64,000 nucleotides of DNA, taken from NCBI RefSeq assembly GCF_003315595.1, contig NZ_QNQU01000003.1, forward strand, positions 248,001 through 312,000. Direction: 5' to 3'. The notes under the pieces are model-generated. The model made no database searches. It saw only the letters and a list, made by a program, of their open reading frames with translations, and was not told the DNA's origin. The DNA is from Pedobacter miscanthi. Its GTDB lineage: Bacteria; Bacteroidota; Bacteroidia; Sphingobacteriales; Sphingobacteriaceae. A program made the position numbers and the translations under genes. Positions 33,221 to 43,402 of this stretch are shown one piece after another (position 1 is the stretch's first letter; each line of letters begins with the position of its first letter).

Positions 33221-36200
33221 ATGGAAAGCAATAAAAAATACTGGAAAGGCTTAGAGGAGTATAACAATACACCCGATTTTGTTAAAAATAACAAAAACGA
33301 ATTCGCCGAGCCACTTCCAATAGAAGATGTTTTAAATGAAGCAGGGTTAAGTACCGTTACCCCACGCCGCGACTTTTTAAAGGCGTTAGGTTTTGGATTA
33401 GGTGCCGTTACATTAGCTGCCTGCCAAAGTACACCGTTAAAAAAATCTATCCCTTATCTGGTAAAACCTGAAGAAGTAACTCCGGGTATTCCTAACTTCT
33501 ATACATCCAGCTTCAACGGCCAGAGTATATTGGTGAAAACAAGAGAGGGACGTCCGATTAAAATTGAACCAAACCCGAATGCGGGTCAGTTTAACTGCGG
33601 TACTGATGCCAGGGCACAAGCCTCGGTGTTGGATTTATATGACGTGTCTAAACTAAAAGCACCTGCTACTGTAAAAGGCGGACAGGTTGAAGAAACTACC
33701 TGGGCAAAAATCGACAGCTTTGTAAAAGGCGAGTTGGCAAAAGCACAGGCAGGTGGAAAGAAAATCCGTATTGTATCATCAACAGTAAACAGTCCGTCAA
33801 CAAATGCAGTAATTGCACAGTTTGCGGTTAAGTATCCTGCTGCTAAATTAGTTCAGTACGATGCCGTTTCTTACACCGGTATTATCCAGGCCAATCAGAA
33901 TAGTTTCGGTAAAGCCGTTTTACCAAAATACAATTTCGATAAGGCTGATTTAATTGTAAGTTTCAGTGCCGATTTCTTAGGTACATGGATCAGTGGTGAA
34001 GAATTTACTGCTCAATACACTGCTAACCGTAACTATAAATCGTTAGAAAATAAAAAAATGAGCCGCCACATTCAGTTCGAAAGTGGAATGAGCTTAACTG
34101 GTACCAATGCAGATACCCGTGTTCCGGTTAAATTATCGGAAGAAGGTCCTGCTTTAATTGCTTTATACAATGCAATTACCGGTGCTTCTTTACCTGGCGG
34201 AACTTTAGGTAACAATACTACAGCTGATAAAGTAATTAAACTGGCGGCTAAAGAATTGTTGCAGAATAAAGGTAAAGGCCTTGTAGTTTGCGGTTCGAAC
34301 GATGTTTCTACTCAGATTTTGGTAAATGCCATTAACGCCGCTATCGGCAGTTATGGTACTACTATCGATTTAGATAACGTTAGTCACTTATATGCTGGTA
34401 ACGATGCCGAATTTAACGGTTTAGTTGCTGAAATGAGCCGTGGCGAAGTTGGTGCTGTTTTATTCTTGAATAGTAACCCTGCTTACGATGCTGCAAATGC
34501 AAAAGCATTTACGGATGCATTAGCTAAAGTACCTGCTAAGATTTCATTCTCAGACCGTGCTGATGAAACTGCAACGCTTTGTGATGTTATCGCAATTAAC
34601 CACAATTATTTAGAATCATGGGGAGATGCAAACGCTTACGAGGGATATTATTCTATCGTACAGCCAACCATTAATCCTGTTTTCAATAGCCGTCAGGCAG
34701 AAGAGAGTTTATTAACCTGGGCTGATGCTCCTGTTAAAGATTACTATCAGTTTGTACGCAGCAACTGGGAAGCAAAAGTATTACCGGCAGCTGGCTTAAA
34801 ATGGAACGAAGTTTTAGAAAAAGGTGTAATTACTTTAGCTGCTAAAACTCCTGCAGCTTACAGTTTCACTTTATCATTAGATGCTGTTGCTACTTCAATC
34901 AGCACCAGCAGCAAAGCTTTAGCTAAAGGTGGCGATCAGTTAGAATTACAGGTTTACGAAAACGTACCGATGCGTGATGGTAAAAATGCAAACAACGCAT
35001 TTTTACAGGAATTACCTGATCCGGTATCGAAAGTAACTTGGGATAACTTTGTTGCCCTTGCACCTAAAACTGCAGAGAAATTTAAAGTAAAAGAATTTGA
35101 TGTGGTAACTGTTAAAGGTGCCAACGGATATTCAGTAGATCTGCCAGTGTTAATCCAGCCAGGACAAGCACAGGGAACAGCTTCCATCGCTTTAGGTTAT
35201 GGCCGTACCAAAGTTGGTAAAGCGGGAGATAATGTAGGTAAAAATGCATTCCCTTTCATTTCTTTTGTAAACGGAACCATGCAATATGCCAGCAATGTAA
35301 CCATTACCCCAACAGGTGGTTATTATGAATTGGCTCAAACACAAACTCACCACTCTTTCGAGGGCCGTGCAGTGATTAAAGAAGCTACTTTCAAAGAGTT
35401 CTTAAAAAATCCTGGAGCAGGTAACGAAAAAGGCGAGCATAAAGATTACGATCTTTGGGATCAGTACGAAAAACCAGGTAACAACTGGGTAATGGCAATC
35501 GATCTGAATGCCTGTACAGGTTGTGGTTCTTGTATTGTTGCCTGTAACGTAGAAAACAACATTCCGGTTGTAGGCCGTGACGAGGTTCGCCGTCGTCGTG
35601 AGATGCACTGGATCCGTATCGACCGTTACTACAGCTACGAAACACCTGCAGGTGACGTAACCAAAGAAAAAGAAATTGCCAAGTTAGAAGATCTGGATCA
35701 TGTTTCTGTGGTTCACCAACCAATGTTATGTCAACACTGTGATCACGCGCCTTGCGAAACAGTTTGTCCGGTATTGGCTACGGTACATTCTTCTGATGGT
35801 TTAAACCACATGGCTTACAACCGTTGCGTAGGTACACGTTACTGTGCAAACAACTGTCCGTACAAAGTACGTCGTTTCAACTGGTTCAATTACTGGAACG
35901 ATTCGCGTTTCGATAACTATTTAAATAACGAGTTTACCCAACTGGTATTAAATCCTGATGTAACTACACGTTCGCGTGGTGTTATGGAGAAATGCTCTAT
36001 GTGTATCCAACGTATCCAGGGTGGCAAATTACAGGCTAAAATGGAAAAACGTCCATTAAAAGATGGCGATATTAAAATGGCTTGTCAAGAGGCTTGTTCA
36101 GCAAATGCAATCATATTTGGTGATTCAAACGATCCTAATTCAGAAGTTTCAAAAGCATTGCGTTCTGAGCGTATCTACTACGTATTGGAAGAAATCAATG

Positions 36201-36262
36201 TGAAACCAGGTATCGGATATATGACTAAAATTAGAAATACAGATACAAAAGTACAAGCGTAA
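33221..36262 (+). CDS. actB: Alternative complex III ActB (molybdopterin-like plus iron-sulfur subunit)
   Basis: This 1013-residue protein carries a Tat-like signal (TPRRDFLKALGFGLGAVTLAAC). The N-terminal 700 residues resemble a degenerate molybdopterin oxidoreductase without an obvious Mo-binding Cys/Ser. The C-terminal part has four iron-sulfur Cys sets: CTGCGSCIVAC (from residue 765), CQHCDHAPCETVC, CVGTRYCANNCPYKVRRF and CSMCIQR. In ACIII this is the large periplasmic subunit that passes electrons between the quinol site and the hemes. It is normal for the family to be this long. It lies 48 bases after actA. Confidence 0.93.
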   Translation: MESNKKYWKGLEEYNNTPDFVKNNKNEFAEPLPIEDVLNEAGLSTVTPRRDFLKALGFGLGAVTLAACQSTPLKKSIPYLVKPEEVTPGIPNFYTSSFNGQSILVKTREGRPIKIEPNPNAGQFNCGTDARAQASVLDLYDVSKLKAPATVKGGQVEETTWAKIDSFVKGELAKAQAGGKKIRIVSSTVNSPSTNAVIAQFAVKYPAAKLVQYDAVSYTGIIQANQNSFGKAVLPKYNFDKADLIVSFSADFLGTWISGEEFTAQYTANRNYKSLENKKMSRHIQFESGMSLTGTNADTRVPVKLSEEGPALIALYNAITGASLPGGTLGNNTTADKVIKLAAKELLQNKGKGLVVCGSNDVSTQILVNAINAAIGSYGTTIDLDNVSHLYAGNDAEFNGLVAEMSRGEVGAVLFLNSNPAYDAANAKAFTDALAKVPAKISFSDRADETATLCDVIAINHNYLESWGDANAYEGYYSIVQPTINPVFNSRQAEESLLTWADAPVKDYYQFVRSNWEAKVLPAAGLKWNEVLEKGVITLAAKTPAAYSFTLSLDAVATSISTSSKALAKGGDQLELQVYENVPMRDGKNANNAFLQELPDPVSKVTWDNFVALAPKTAEKFKVKEFDVVTVKGANGYSVDLPVLIQPGQAQGTASIALGYGRTKVGKAGDNVGKNAFPFISFVNGTMQYASNVTITPTGGYYELAQTQTHHSFEGRAVIKEATFKEFLKNPGAGNEKGEHKDYDLWDQYEKPGNNWVMAIDLNACTGCGSCIVACNVENNIPVVGRDEVRRRREMHWIRIDRYYSYETPAGDVTKEKEIAKLEDLDHVSVVHQPMLCQHCDHAPCETVCPVLATVHSSDGLNHMAYNRCVGTRYCANNCPYKVRRFNWFNYWNDSRFDNYLNNEFTQLVLNPDVTTRSRGVMEKCSMCIQRIQGGKLQAKMEKRPLKDGDIKMACQEACSANAIIFGDSNDPNSEVSKALRSERIYYVLEEINVKPGIGYMTKIRNTDTKVQA

Positions 36263-36288
36263 GCTTTAGCATAAAGAAAATACAAATT

Positions 36289-37761
36289 ATGTCAGGACAT
36301 AACGAATCAATACTTAGAGAACCATTAATTACCGGCGATAACATTACGTATGCAAAAATTACGGATGATATTTTAATGCCGGTAGAGAACAAGCCAAACA
36401 AGGCTTGGTGGATTGGTTTCACCTTTGCTTCATTAGGTGCTTTACTTTGGGTGGTTGCGGTAAGCTACACCTTCTGGAACGGTATCGGATCATGGGGTTT
36501 AAATAAAACAGTAGGTTGGGCTTGGGATATCACCGGTTTCGTATGGTGGGTAGGTATCGGTCACGCCGGAACACTAATTTCGGCAGTATTATTACTCTTC
36601 CGTCAGAACTGGCGTAACTCTATTAACCGTTCGGCAGAGGCGATGACGATTTTCGCCGTAATCTGTGCCGCAACTTACGTAGTATCTCACATGGGCCGTC
36701 CGTGGTTAGCTTATTGGGTTTTACCTTTGCCAAACCAGTTCGGATCACTTTGGGTAAACTTTAACTCACCATTGGTGTGGGATATGTTTGCAATCTCTAC
36801 ATACTTCTCTGTATCATTATTATTCTGGTACACAGGTTTATTGCCAGATATTGCTACCATCCGCGACCGTGCAGTGGGCACACGTAGAAAAATCTATTCT
36901 ATCTTCTCTTTTGGATGGAGTGGAAGTGTTAAAACATGGCAACGTTTCGAAGCGGTGTCGTTAATCTTAGCCGGTATCTCTACACCACTTGTACTTTCGG
37001 TACACACCATTGTATCAATGGACTTTGCAACATCGGTAATTCCTGGATGGCACACTACCATCTTCCCTCCATACTTTGTGGCTGGGGCGATCTTCTCAGG
37101 CTTTGCGATGGTATTAACCTTATTATTGGTTGCACGTAAAGTATTAGGCCTTGAGAATTACATCACCATGTTCCACATCGAGTCGATGAACAAAATCATC
37201 ATCTTAACCGGATCAATCGTAGGTGTGGCTTACTTAACAGAGTTTTTCATCGCCTGGTATTCAGGTTCTGAATACGAATCATACGCATTCGTTAACCGTT
37301 CAACCGGTCCGTACTGGTGGGCATACTGGATGATGATGACTTGTAACGTAATCTCTCCACAGTTATTATGGTTCAAAAAGATCCGTTTAAGCATCAAAGC
37401 TACCTGGATTTTATCAATCGTGGTAAACGTGGGTATGTGGTTCGAGCGTTTCGTAATTATCGTTACTTCATTACACCGCGATTATATTCCTTCAAGTTGG
37501 GCAATGTTTTATCCAACCTGGGTTGATATCAGTGTATTCGTAGGTTCAATCGGATTGTTCTTTACTTTATTCTTATTGTTCTTAAGGGTATTGCCATCAA
37601 TCGCTATCGCAGAGGTTAAATTATTATTGAAATCTGCAAGTGAGCAAGCCAAAATGAAGCAGATTAAAGAAGGACATGAGAATAAAGAATATGTAGCTGA
37701 GTACATAGAGTCTTTAGAGAAATTTGATAGTGTTAAACAAGAAGATTACGCAAAAATATAA
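36289..37761 (+). CDS. actC: Alternative complex III ActC (NrfD/PsrC-like quinol-oxidising membrane subunit)
   Basis: This 490-residue protein is almost all membrane helices (about ten) and belongs to the NrfD/polysulfide reductase C family. Characteristic segments are GFVWWVGIGHAGTLISAVLLLF, SHMGRPWLAYW, and SVHTIVSMDFATSVIPGWHTTIFPPYFVAGAIFSG. ActC and ActF are the two homologous quinol-interacting membrane subunits of ACIII. Its start lies 26 bases after actB, and its stop is two bases before actD. No signal peptide is present, as expected. Confidence 0.94.
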   Translation: MSGHNESILREPLITGDNITYAKITDDILMPVENKPNKAWWIGFTFASLGALLWVVAVSYTFWNGIGSWGLNKTVGWAWDITGFVWWVGIGHAGTLISAVLLLFRQNWRNSINRSAEAMTIFAVICAATYVVSHMGRPWLAYWVLPLPNQFGSLWVNFNSPLVWDMFAISTYFSVSLLFWYTGLLPDIATIRDRAVGTRRKIYSIFSFGWSGSVKTWQRFEAVSLILAGISTPLVLSVHTIVSMDFATSVIPGWHTTIFPPYFVAGAIFSGFAMVLTLLLVARKVLGLENYITMFHIESMNKIIILTGSIVGVAYLTEFFIAWYSGSEYESYAFVNRSTGPYWWAYWMMMTCNVISPQLLWFKKIRLSIKATWILSIVVNVGMWFERFVIIVTSLHRDYIPSSWAMFYPTWVDISVFVGSIGLFFTLFLLFLRVLPSIAIAEVKLLLKSASEQAKMKQIKEGHENKEYVAEYIESLEKFDSVKQEDYAKI

Positions 37762-37763
37762 CA

Positions 37764-38300
37764 ATGAGTGATATCAAATATATTTTAGGCAGCTTTGGCG
37801 ATCCTGATGAAATGATGCACGGCATCGAAAAACTTCAGGAAAATAACATCAGCATTTATGATGTATATACTCCAATGCCTATACACGGAATAGAAGCCAA
37901 ATTGGGAATTAAAAGATCAAGGATCGATATCGCGGCATTTTGCTTTGGTATTACCGGTACCTGCTGTGCATTCGCTTTGATTTATTTCTGCGCAGTAATC
38001 GATTGGAGAGTAAACATAGGTGGTAAACCATCATTTGCATTGCCGGATTTTATTCCGATAATGTTCGAGCTTACAGTATTATTCTGTGCTTTCGGTATGG
38101 TGTTAACTTACTATGCATCTACACACTTATTTCCGGGAAGAGCACCACGCGTGATGGATTTAAGGGCTACCGATGACCGCTTTGTAATCGCAGTGGATGC
38201 GAAAGACAATGTAGCACATACTGTAATTGATGGTTTATTAAAAGATGCAGGTGCTTTAGAAGTAAAGTATAATGAAAGGAAGTACATTAGCTATGAATAA
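37764..38300 (+). CDS. actD: Alternative complex III ActD (DUF3341 membrane subunit)
   Basis: This 178-residue protein has two membrane helices (about residues 58-80 and 100-120) and a cytoplasmic part. The N-terminus (YILGSFGDPDEMMHGIEKL) and the segment VYTPMPIHGIEAKLGIKRSRI are the DUF3341 hallmarks of ActD. It is a small membrane component of ACIII of no known catalytic role. It overlaps the start of actE by eight bases, consistent with coupled translation. Confidence 0.93.
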   Translation: MSDIKYILGSFGDPDEMMHGIEKLQENNISIYDVYTPMPIHGIEAKLGIKRSRIDIAAFCFGITGTCCAFALIYFCAVIDWRVNIGGKPSFALPDFIPIMFELTVLFCAFGMVLTYYASTHLFPGRAPRVMDLRATDDRFVIAVDAKDNVAHTVIDGLLKDAGALEVKYNERKYISYE

Positions 38301-38877
38301 GAATAAATTTGTTTACACGGCGTTTTTAGCTATCGCTTTTGCAGCTACCTTTTCTGCTTGTAAAGATAAACGCAGTACTGGCTTGGAATATGCCAGAAAC
38401 ATGTATGATCCGATTGCTTACAATCCGGATCAGCCAAACAAGAATTTTAAAGATGGTAAAACTGCACAGTTGCCACCTGCACATACAAAACCGGTAGGTT
38501 TTACCGAGTATGATGAGTTTCCTAACACAAAAGAAGGATACGAAGCTGCAGGTGTAAGCATGGTTAACCCTTTACCTGTAGATACAATCAATTTAGCCCA
38601 GGGACAGCACCTGTTCAAAGTTTTCTGTAGCCCGTGCCACGGAGAAAAAGGAGACGGACAAGGACATTTGGTTAAAATTGAGAAATTTAGTGGCGTACCT
38701 TCGTACTTCTCAGGAAGTTCATCAAGAGGGGGAGAGATGAAAGCACTTACGGCCGGTAAAATCTACCATACCATTACCTACGGTGTAAATAACATGGGTT
38801 CGCATGCTTCGCAAATCACACCAATTGATCGTTGGAAAGTGGTGATGTATGTTCAGGAATTACAAAAACAACAATAA
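38293..38877 (+). CDS. actE: Alternative complex III ActE (mono-heme cytochrome c lipoprotein)
   Basis: The start is ATG 38293 (MNKNKFVYTAFLAIAFAATFSAC), inside the end of actD; the reading frame open from 38272 lies upstream of a sensible signal. The 194-residue lipoprotein (lipobox FSAC) carries one heme site, CSPCHGEKGDGQGH, and a likely axial Met in NMGSHASQ. ActE is the mono-heme cytochrome subunit of ACIII, a probable exit point for electrons towards the adjacent oxidase. Coupled to actD and followed by actF. Confidence 0.93.
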   Translation: MNKNKFVYTAFLAIAFAATFSACKDKRSTGLEYARNMYDPIAYNPDQPNKNFKDGKTAQLPPAHTKPVGFTEYDEFPNTKEGYEAAGVSMVNPLPVDTINLAQGQHLFKVFCSPCHGEKGDGQGHLVKIEKFSGVPSYFSGSSSRGGEMKALTAGKIYHTITYGVNNMGSHASQITPIDRWKVVMYVQELQKQQ

Positions 38878-38893
38878 GTAAAGCAGAATATAA

Positions 38894-40114
38894 ATGGGAA
38901 CTCACAATATTAATTTTAGTGAACAGTTTGAGTTTACAGGTAAAGTAAAAACATTAAGTATAGTTGGTATCGCTTTAGGTGCCGCTGCTATTCTTTATGG
39001 TTTCTTAGCTGGTGATAAAGTGATGCACGAGCGTACTTTTGCCAACCTGTTGCTTATGGCATATTACTTTGCATGCGTATGTATGTCGGGTACATTTTTC
39101 CTAGCTGTTCAATATGTAGCTCAGGCAGGTTGGTCTGCATCAATTTTACGTGTACCACAAGCTATGGCAAAAACATTGCCTATAGCAGCAGCAATACTTT
39201 TTGTAGTTGTAGCCGCTGGTTTGTATACGCACAACCTTTATCACCACTGGCATGCTGACGGATTAACCGATCAGAACAGCCCTAACTATGATGCCATCAT
39301 TGCTGGTAAATCGGTATTCTTAAATGTGCCGTTTTTCTTAGGTCGCCAGGTAGTGTTCTTAGGTATCTACAGTATATTTTCGATCATGTTTGTTAAGTTT
39401 TCTTATAACGAAGATTTAGCTGGTGGTTTAAATTCATACAGAAAAAGCTTTAAAAATGCTTGTATCTTCCTGGTAATTTACGGTTTTACTACACCTGTAT
39501 TTGCTTTTGATACGATCATGTCGTTAGAAGCGCACTGGTTCTCAACCATGTTCGGTTGGTATAACTTCGCAGCAATGTGGGTGAGCAGTTTAGCTACTAT
39601 TGCCATTATCATCATTTTATTAAGAAGAGCAGGTTATATGCAATGGGTTAACAACAGCCACTTGCACAACTTAGGTCAGTTTATCTTTGGTTTCTCTATC
39701 TTCTGGACATACGTATGGTTTGCCCAGTTCTTATTGATTTACTATGCAAACATGCCTGAAGAAACTGTATACTTCTACAAACGCTTTGAATATTACAAGT
39801 TCTGGTTTTTCTTAAACCTTGCAATGAACTTCTTAGCGCCGGTATTATTATTAATGGACAGGGATAACAAAAGAACAGATGCCAAACTATTATTTGTGGC
39901 TATCGTAGTATTGTTAGGTCACTGGGTAGATTACTACCAGATGATTATGCCTGGAACGGTAGAAGCACATAATGGTTTCGGTATTATTGAAATTGGTACT
40001 GCACTGGGTTTCGTTGGATTGTTTACCTTTACGGTTTTAACAGCATTGAGCAAAAAACCACTGATAGCAAAGAACCACCCATTATTACAAGAAAGTTTGC
40101 ATCATCAATTGTAG
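38894..40114 (+). CDS. actF: Alternative complex III ActF (second NrfD-like membrane subunit)
   Basis: This 406-residue membrane protein has about ten helices and is a paralogue of ActC. Segments such as LYTHNLYHHWHADGL, SYRKSFKNACIFLVIYGFTTPVFAFDTIMSLEAHWFSTMFGWYNF and LGHWVDYYQMIMPG identify the ActF type. It sits across the membrane from ActC and shares the quinol/proton-side architecture. It is the last of the six act genes, 16 bases after actE and 69 before the oxidase subunit II gene. Confidence 0.92.
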   Translation: MGTHNINFSEQFEFTGKVKTLSIVGIALGAAAILYGFLAGDKVMHERTFANLLLMAYYFACVCMSGTFFLAVQYVAQAGWSASILRVPQAMAKTLPIAAAILFVVVAAGLYTHNLYHHWHADGLTDQNSPNYDAIIAGKSVFLNVPFFLGRQVVFLGIYSIFSIMFVKFSYNEDLAGGLNSYRKSFKNACIFLVIYGFTTPVFAFDTIMSLEAHWFSTMFGWYNFAAMWVSSLATIAIIIILLRRAGYMQWVNNSHLHNLGQFIFGFSIFWTYVWFAQFLLIYYANMPEETVYFYKRFEYYKFWFFLNLAMNFLAPVLLLMDRDNKRTDAKLLFVAIVVLLGHWVDYYQMIMPGTVEAHNGFGIIEIGTALGFVGLFTFTVLTALSKKPLIAKNHPLLQESLHHQL

Positions 40115-40183
40115 TGGTGATAAGATAGAGCAAATATTTGATTATTATTATAATTAGCAGTACAGCGTACTACTTTTAAGAAA

Positions 40184-41416
40184 ATGAGTTTAAGAAAGTT
40201 TATAACGAATAAAACGACCGCAGCTTTAGCAGTATTGATTACTGCTTTTGCAAACACTAGCGTATTTGCGCAAGATGCAGCAGCAGGTGCTGCCGCGGCA
40301 CCTAAGGTTGATATGGGCGAGGTTTATAAATCGGTAATATTTTATATTCTGGTTTTTCTTGCCGCATGTTTATTCATTGCCATTATTGGTAAAGCAATAA
40401 GGGTATACGAATTAAGCCGCGAAGCACAGGGTAAAGCTGTGGGCATTAACTGGAACAGGATACATGCAAGTTTATTTGCCCTGTTTTTGGTAGTAGGTTT
40501 ATATGGTGTATATTGGGAATACACGGTGCATGGCGCCATGTTGTTACCTGATGCAGCATCTGAACACGGAAAGAAAATTGATGAAATGTTTAACTTAACA
40601 TTAATCATCACCACAATCGTATTTGTGGTTACACACATCCTGTTATTCGGATTTTCTTATATCTACAAATACTCAGCTAAAAGAAAAGCTTACTACTATC
40701 CACACAACAATACAATTGAAAAAATCTGGACTATCGTTCCTGCTTTAGTATTAACTGTATTGGTGCTAATGGGTTTCTTAACCTGGAGATCTATTTTCTT
40801 CAAAGTAGAAGATCCTAAAAATAAACCATTGCAGATCGAGGTTACTTCAGAGCAGTTTAAATGGTCTATCCGTTATCCTGGAGCTGATGGTGTAGTAGGT
40901 AACAAAAACTACAAATTAACTACAGCAACCAATCCACTGGGTATCGATTTTAAAGATCTTAACTCACGTGATGATGAAATGGCTGATGAGATGGTAATCC
41001 CTGTTGGGAAACCGGTAAAATTAATCTTAACCAGTAAAGATGTAATTCACAGTTTTTATATGCCGCATTTCAGGGTACAGTTAAATACCGTGCCGGGTAT
41101 GAGGGTATATTTTGAGTTTACGCCTACAAAAACTACTGCCGAAATGCAGCAGGAAACAAACGATCCTAACTTTAAGTATCTGTTCTACTGTGCTAAAATC
41201 TGTGGATCTGGTCACTACAACATGCAGAAAGTTGTACGTGTAGTTTCTGAAGCCGAGTACAAAACCTGGATAGCTGAGCAGAAAACATACTTAAACGATG
41301 ATTTAAGAAAACAATTTAATTTGCCAGTGGCACCTGCACCTGCAAAAGCAGCAGCAGATTCGACAGCTACAGATACAGCAGCTGTTAAAACTAACCAAAT
41401 GGCTTTAAATAAATAA
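40184..41416 (+). CDS. coxB: Cytochrome c oxidase subunit II (CuA subunit, no heme)
   Basis: This 410-residue protein has a signal peptide followed by several membrane helices (about residues 50-75, 95-115, 140-165 and 185-210), more than the two of ordinary subunit II. The C-terminal cupredoxin contains the CuA site: ligands His in HSFYMPHF region and CAKICGSGHYNM. It has no CXXCH, so this is an aa3-type oxidase that must take electrons from the ACIII cytochromes or a soluble one. The extra N-terminal helices are a feature of Bacteroidota ACIII-linked oxidases as I recall them. It begins the cox part of the operon. Confidence 0.92.
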   Translation: MSLRKFITNKTTAALAVLITAFANTSVFAQDAAAGAAAAPKVDMGEVYKSVIFYILVFLAACLFIAIIGKAIRVYELSREAQGKAVGINWNRIHASLFALFLVVGLYGVYWEYTVHGAMLLPDAASEHGKKIDEMFNLTLIITTIVFVVTHILLFGFSYIYKYSAKRKAYYYPHNNTIEKIWTIVPALVLTVLVLMGFLTWRSIFFKVEDPKNKPLQIEVTSEQFKWSIRYPGADGVVGNKNYKLTTATNPLGIDFKDLNSRDDEMADEMVIPVGKPVKLILTSKDVIHSFYMPHFRVQLNTVPGMRVYFEFTPTKTTAEMQQETNDPNFKYLFYCAKICGSGHYNMQKVVRVVSEAEYKTWIAEQKTYLNDDLRKQFNLPVAPAPAKAAADSTATDTAAVKTNQMALNK

Positions 41417-41439
41417 TATTAAGCAGGAGCGAACGAATT

Positions 41440-43320
41440 ATGTCAACAATAGCATTACACGACGAACACAATCACGATCACGCTGATCATGGGCATCATA
41501 AAGAGACTTTGATTTCAAAGTACATCTTTAGTATGGATCATAAAATGATTGCCAAGCAATTTTTAATTACCGGTATTATTATGGCGGTAATTGCAATGGG
41601 CTTATCTATTTTATTCCGTATTCAATTGGCATGGCCAGATAAAACTTTCCCATTTTTAGAAACATTTTTGGGTAAATGGGCTGAAGGTGGCCGTATTAAA
41701 GCAGATTTTTACCTTGCCCTGGTAACTATTCACGGTACCATCATGGTATTCTTTGTACTTACCGCTGGTTTAAGTGGTACATTCAGTAACTTATTAATCC
41801 CGCTTCAGATTGGTGCCAGGGATATGGCTTCGCCATTTCTGAACATGCTTTCGTACTGGTTCTTCTTTATGGCTTGCGTGATCATGATGTCATCATTCTT
41901 TATCCAAACGGGACCAGCATCTGGTGGTTGGACGGTTTACCCGCCACTATCTGTTGTAGCCAAGGCTATGCCGGGTTCGGGTATGGGTATGACTTTATGG
42001 TTGGTGAGTATGGTACTTTTCGTAGCGTCATCTTTAATGGGTGGTATTAACTACGTAAGTACAATCTTAAACATGCGTACTAAAGGTATGGACCTTTGGA
42101 AAATGCCGTTAACCATCTGGGCTTTCTTTTTAACTGCTATTTTAGGTATCTTATCATTCCCTGTTCTTGTAGCGGGTGTAGTGTTAATGGTATTCGACCG
42201 TAGCTTTGGAACAAGTTTCTATTTATCAGATATCGTAATGGGTACTGATATTTTACCAAACGAAGGTGGTTCTCCAATTTTATGGCAACACTTATTCTGG
42301 TTCTTAGGTCACCCTGAGGTATATATCGTAATTATGCCTGCATTGGGTATCTCATCTGAGGTTATCTCTGTAAACTCGCGTAAACCGATCTTCGGTTACC
42401 ATGCGATGGTTTATTCACTAATCGGTATTACTGTATTATCATTCATTGTTTGGGGGCACCACATGTTTGTAACCGGTATGAACCCGTTATTGGGTGGTGT
42501 GTTTATGATTACAACCCTGATTATCGCGGTACCATCGGCAGTAAAAACCTTTAACTACTTAGCTACATTATGGCGTGGTAATATCCGTTTTACTCCTGCA
42601 ATGTTATTTGCTATTGGCTTGGTATCATTCTTTATTTCTGGTGGTTTAACCGGTATCTTCTTAGGTAACGCATCACTGGATATTAACTTACACGATACTT
42701 ACTTTGTTGTTGCCCACTTCCACTTAGTAATGGGATCAGCAGCAATTTTTGGTATGCTTGCAGGTGTTTATCACTGGTTCCCTAAAATGTTCGGTAGAAT
42801 GATGAATGCCAAACTGGGGTATTTACACTTCTGGTTAACTTTCATCGCAGCTTACCTGGTATTCTTCCCGCTTCACTTCCTAGGTTTAGATGGTGTACCA
42901 CGTCGTTACTATGCATTTACCGAGTTTGAGTTTATGAAAAAATGGTTAACAGTTAACGTATTTGTAACCTGGGCAGCTATTATGGCCGCACTTGCTCAAG
43001 TAGCGTTCTTGTTTAACTTCTTCTACTCAATCTTTAAAGGAAAAGTATCTCCTCAAAATCCTTGGGAATCTAATACATTAGAGTGGACTGCACCGGTTGA
43101 GCACCTACATGGTAACTGGCCTGGAGAAATTCCAACTGTTTACAGATGGCCATATGATTACAGCAAACCTGGTCATGACGCAGACTTTATTCCTCAAACT
43201 GTTCCTTTCTCTCAAACCATGAGCTCTAATCTGCCTCACGATTTTGAAGGAAATGCGGAAGCAGAAAAAATTCAGCAGGACTGGGAATTAGCTAATCCTG
43301 TTACAGAAAACAAGGGCTAG
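41440..43320 (+). CDS. coxA: Cytochrome c oxidase subunit I
   Basis: This 626-residue protein has about twelve to fourteen membrane helices. The low-spin heme ligand is in TIHGTIMVFF; the CuB and cross-linked Tyr are in the segment HPEVYIVIMPALG; HHMFVTGMNP gives the other CuB histidines; HDTYFVVAHFHLVMG gives the heme ligands. The N-terminus is His-rich (HDEHNHDHADHGHH). It is the catalytic subunit that reduces oxygen to water and pumps protons. It follows coxB by 24 bases. A hairpin follows, but the operon seems to continue. Confidence 0.96.
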   Translation: MSTIALHDEHNHDHADHGHHKETLISKYIFSMDHKMIAKQFLITGIIMAVIAMGLSILFRIQLAWPDKTFPFLETFLGKWAEGGRIKADFYLALVTIHGTIMVFFVLTAGLSGTFSNLLIPLQIGARDMASPFLNMLSYWFFFMACVIMMSSFFIQTGPASGGWTVYPPLSVVAKAMPGSGMGMTLWLVSMVLFVASSLMGGINYVSTILNMRTKGMDLWKMPLTIWAFFLTAILGILSFPVLVAGVVLMVFDRSFGTSFYLSDIVMGTDILPNEGGSPILWQHLFWFLGHPEVYIVIMPALGISSEVISVNSRKPIFGYHAMVYSLIGITVLSFIVWGHHMFVTGMNPLLGGVFMITTLIIAVPSAVKTFNYLATLWRGNIRFTPAMLFAIGLVSFFISGGLTGIFLGNASLDINLHDTYFVVAHFHLVMGSAAIFGMLAGVYHWFPKMFGRMMNAKLGYLHFWLTFIAAYLVFFPLHFLGLDGVPRRYYAFTEFEFMKKWLTVNVFVTWAAIMAALAQVAFLFNFFYSIFKGKVSPQNPWESNTLEWTAPVEHLHGNWPGEIPTVYRWPYDYSKPGHDADFIPQTVPFSQTMSSNLPHDFEGNAEAEKIQQDWELANPVTENKG

Positions 43321-43342
43321 TTTAAGCTTTAAATAAAATTTT

Positions 43343-43388
43343 AAAAGGGGTATCTGATTAAGTTTCTGCTTATCCGGATACCCTTTTC
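43343..43388 (+). terminator. Hairpin between coxA and ctaA (possible attenuator or terminator)
   Basis: AAAAGGGGTATC pairs with GATACCCTTTT (one bulged G), and an inner stem GATTAAG/CTTATC strengthens it. It is followed by TTTTC. Because the downstream assembly genes lack another obvious promoter, it may be leaky and act as an attenuator that lowers expression of ctaA-ctaB. Confidence 0.6.
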
Positions 43389-43402
43389 ATCTTAATAGAT
43401 AT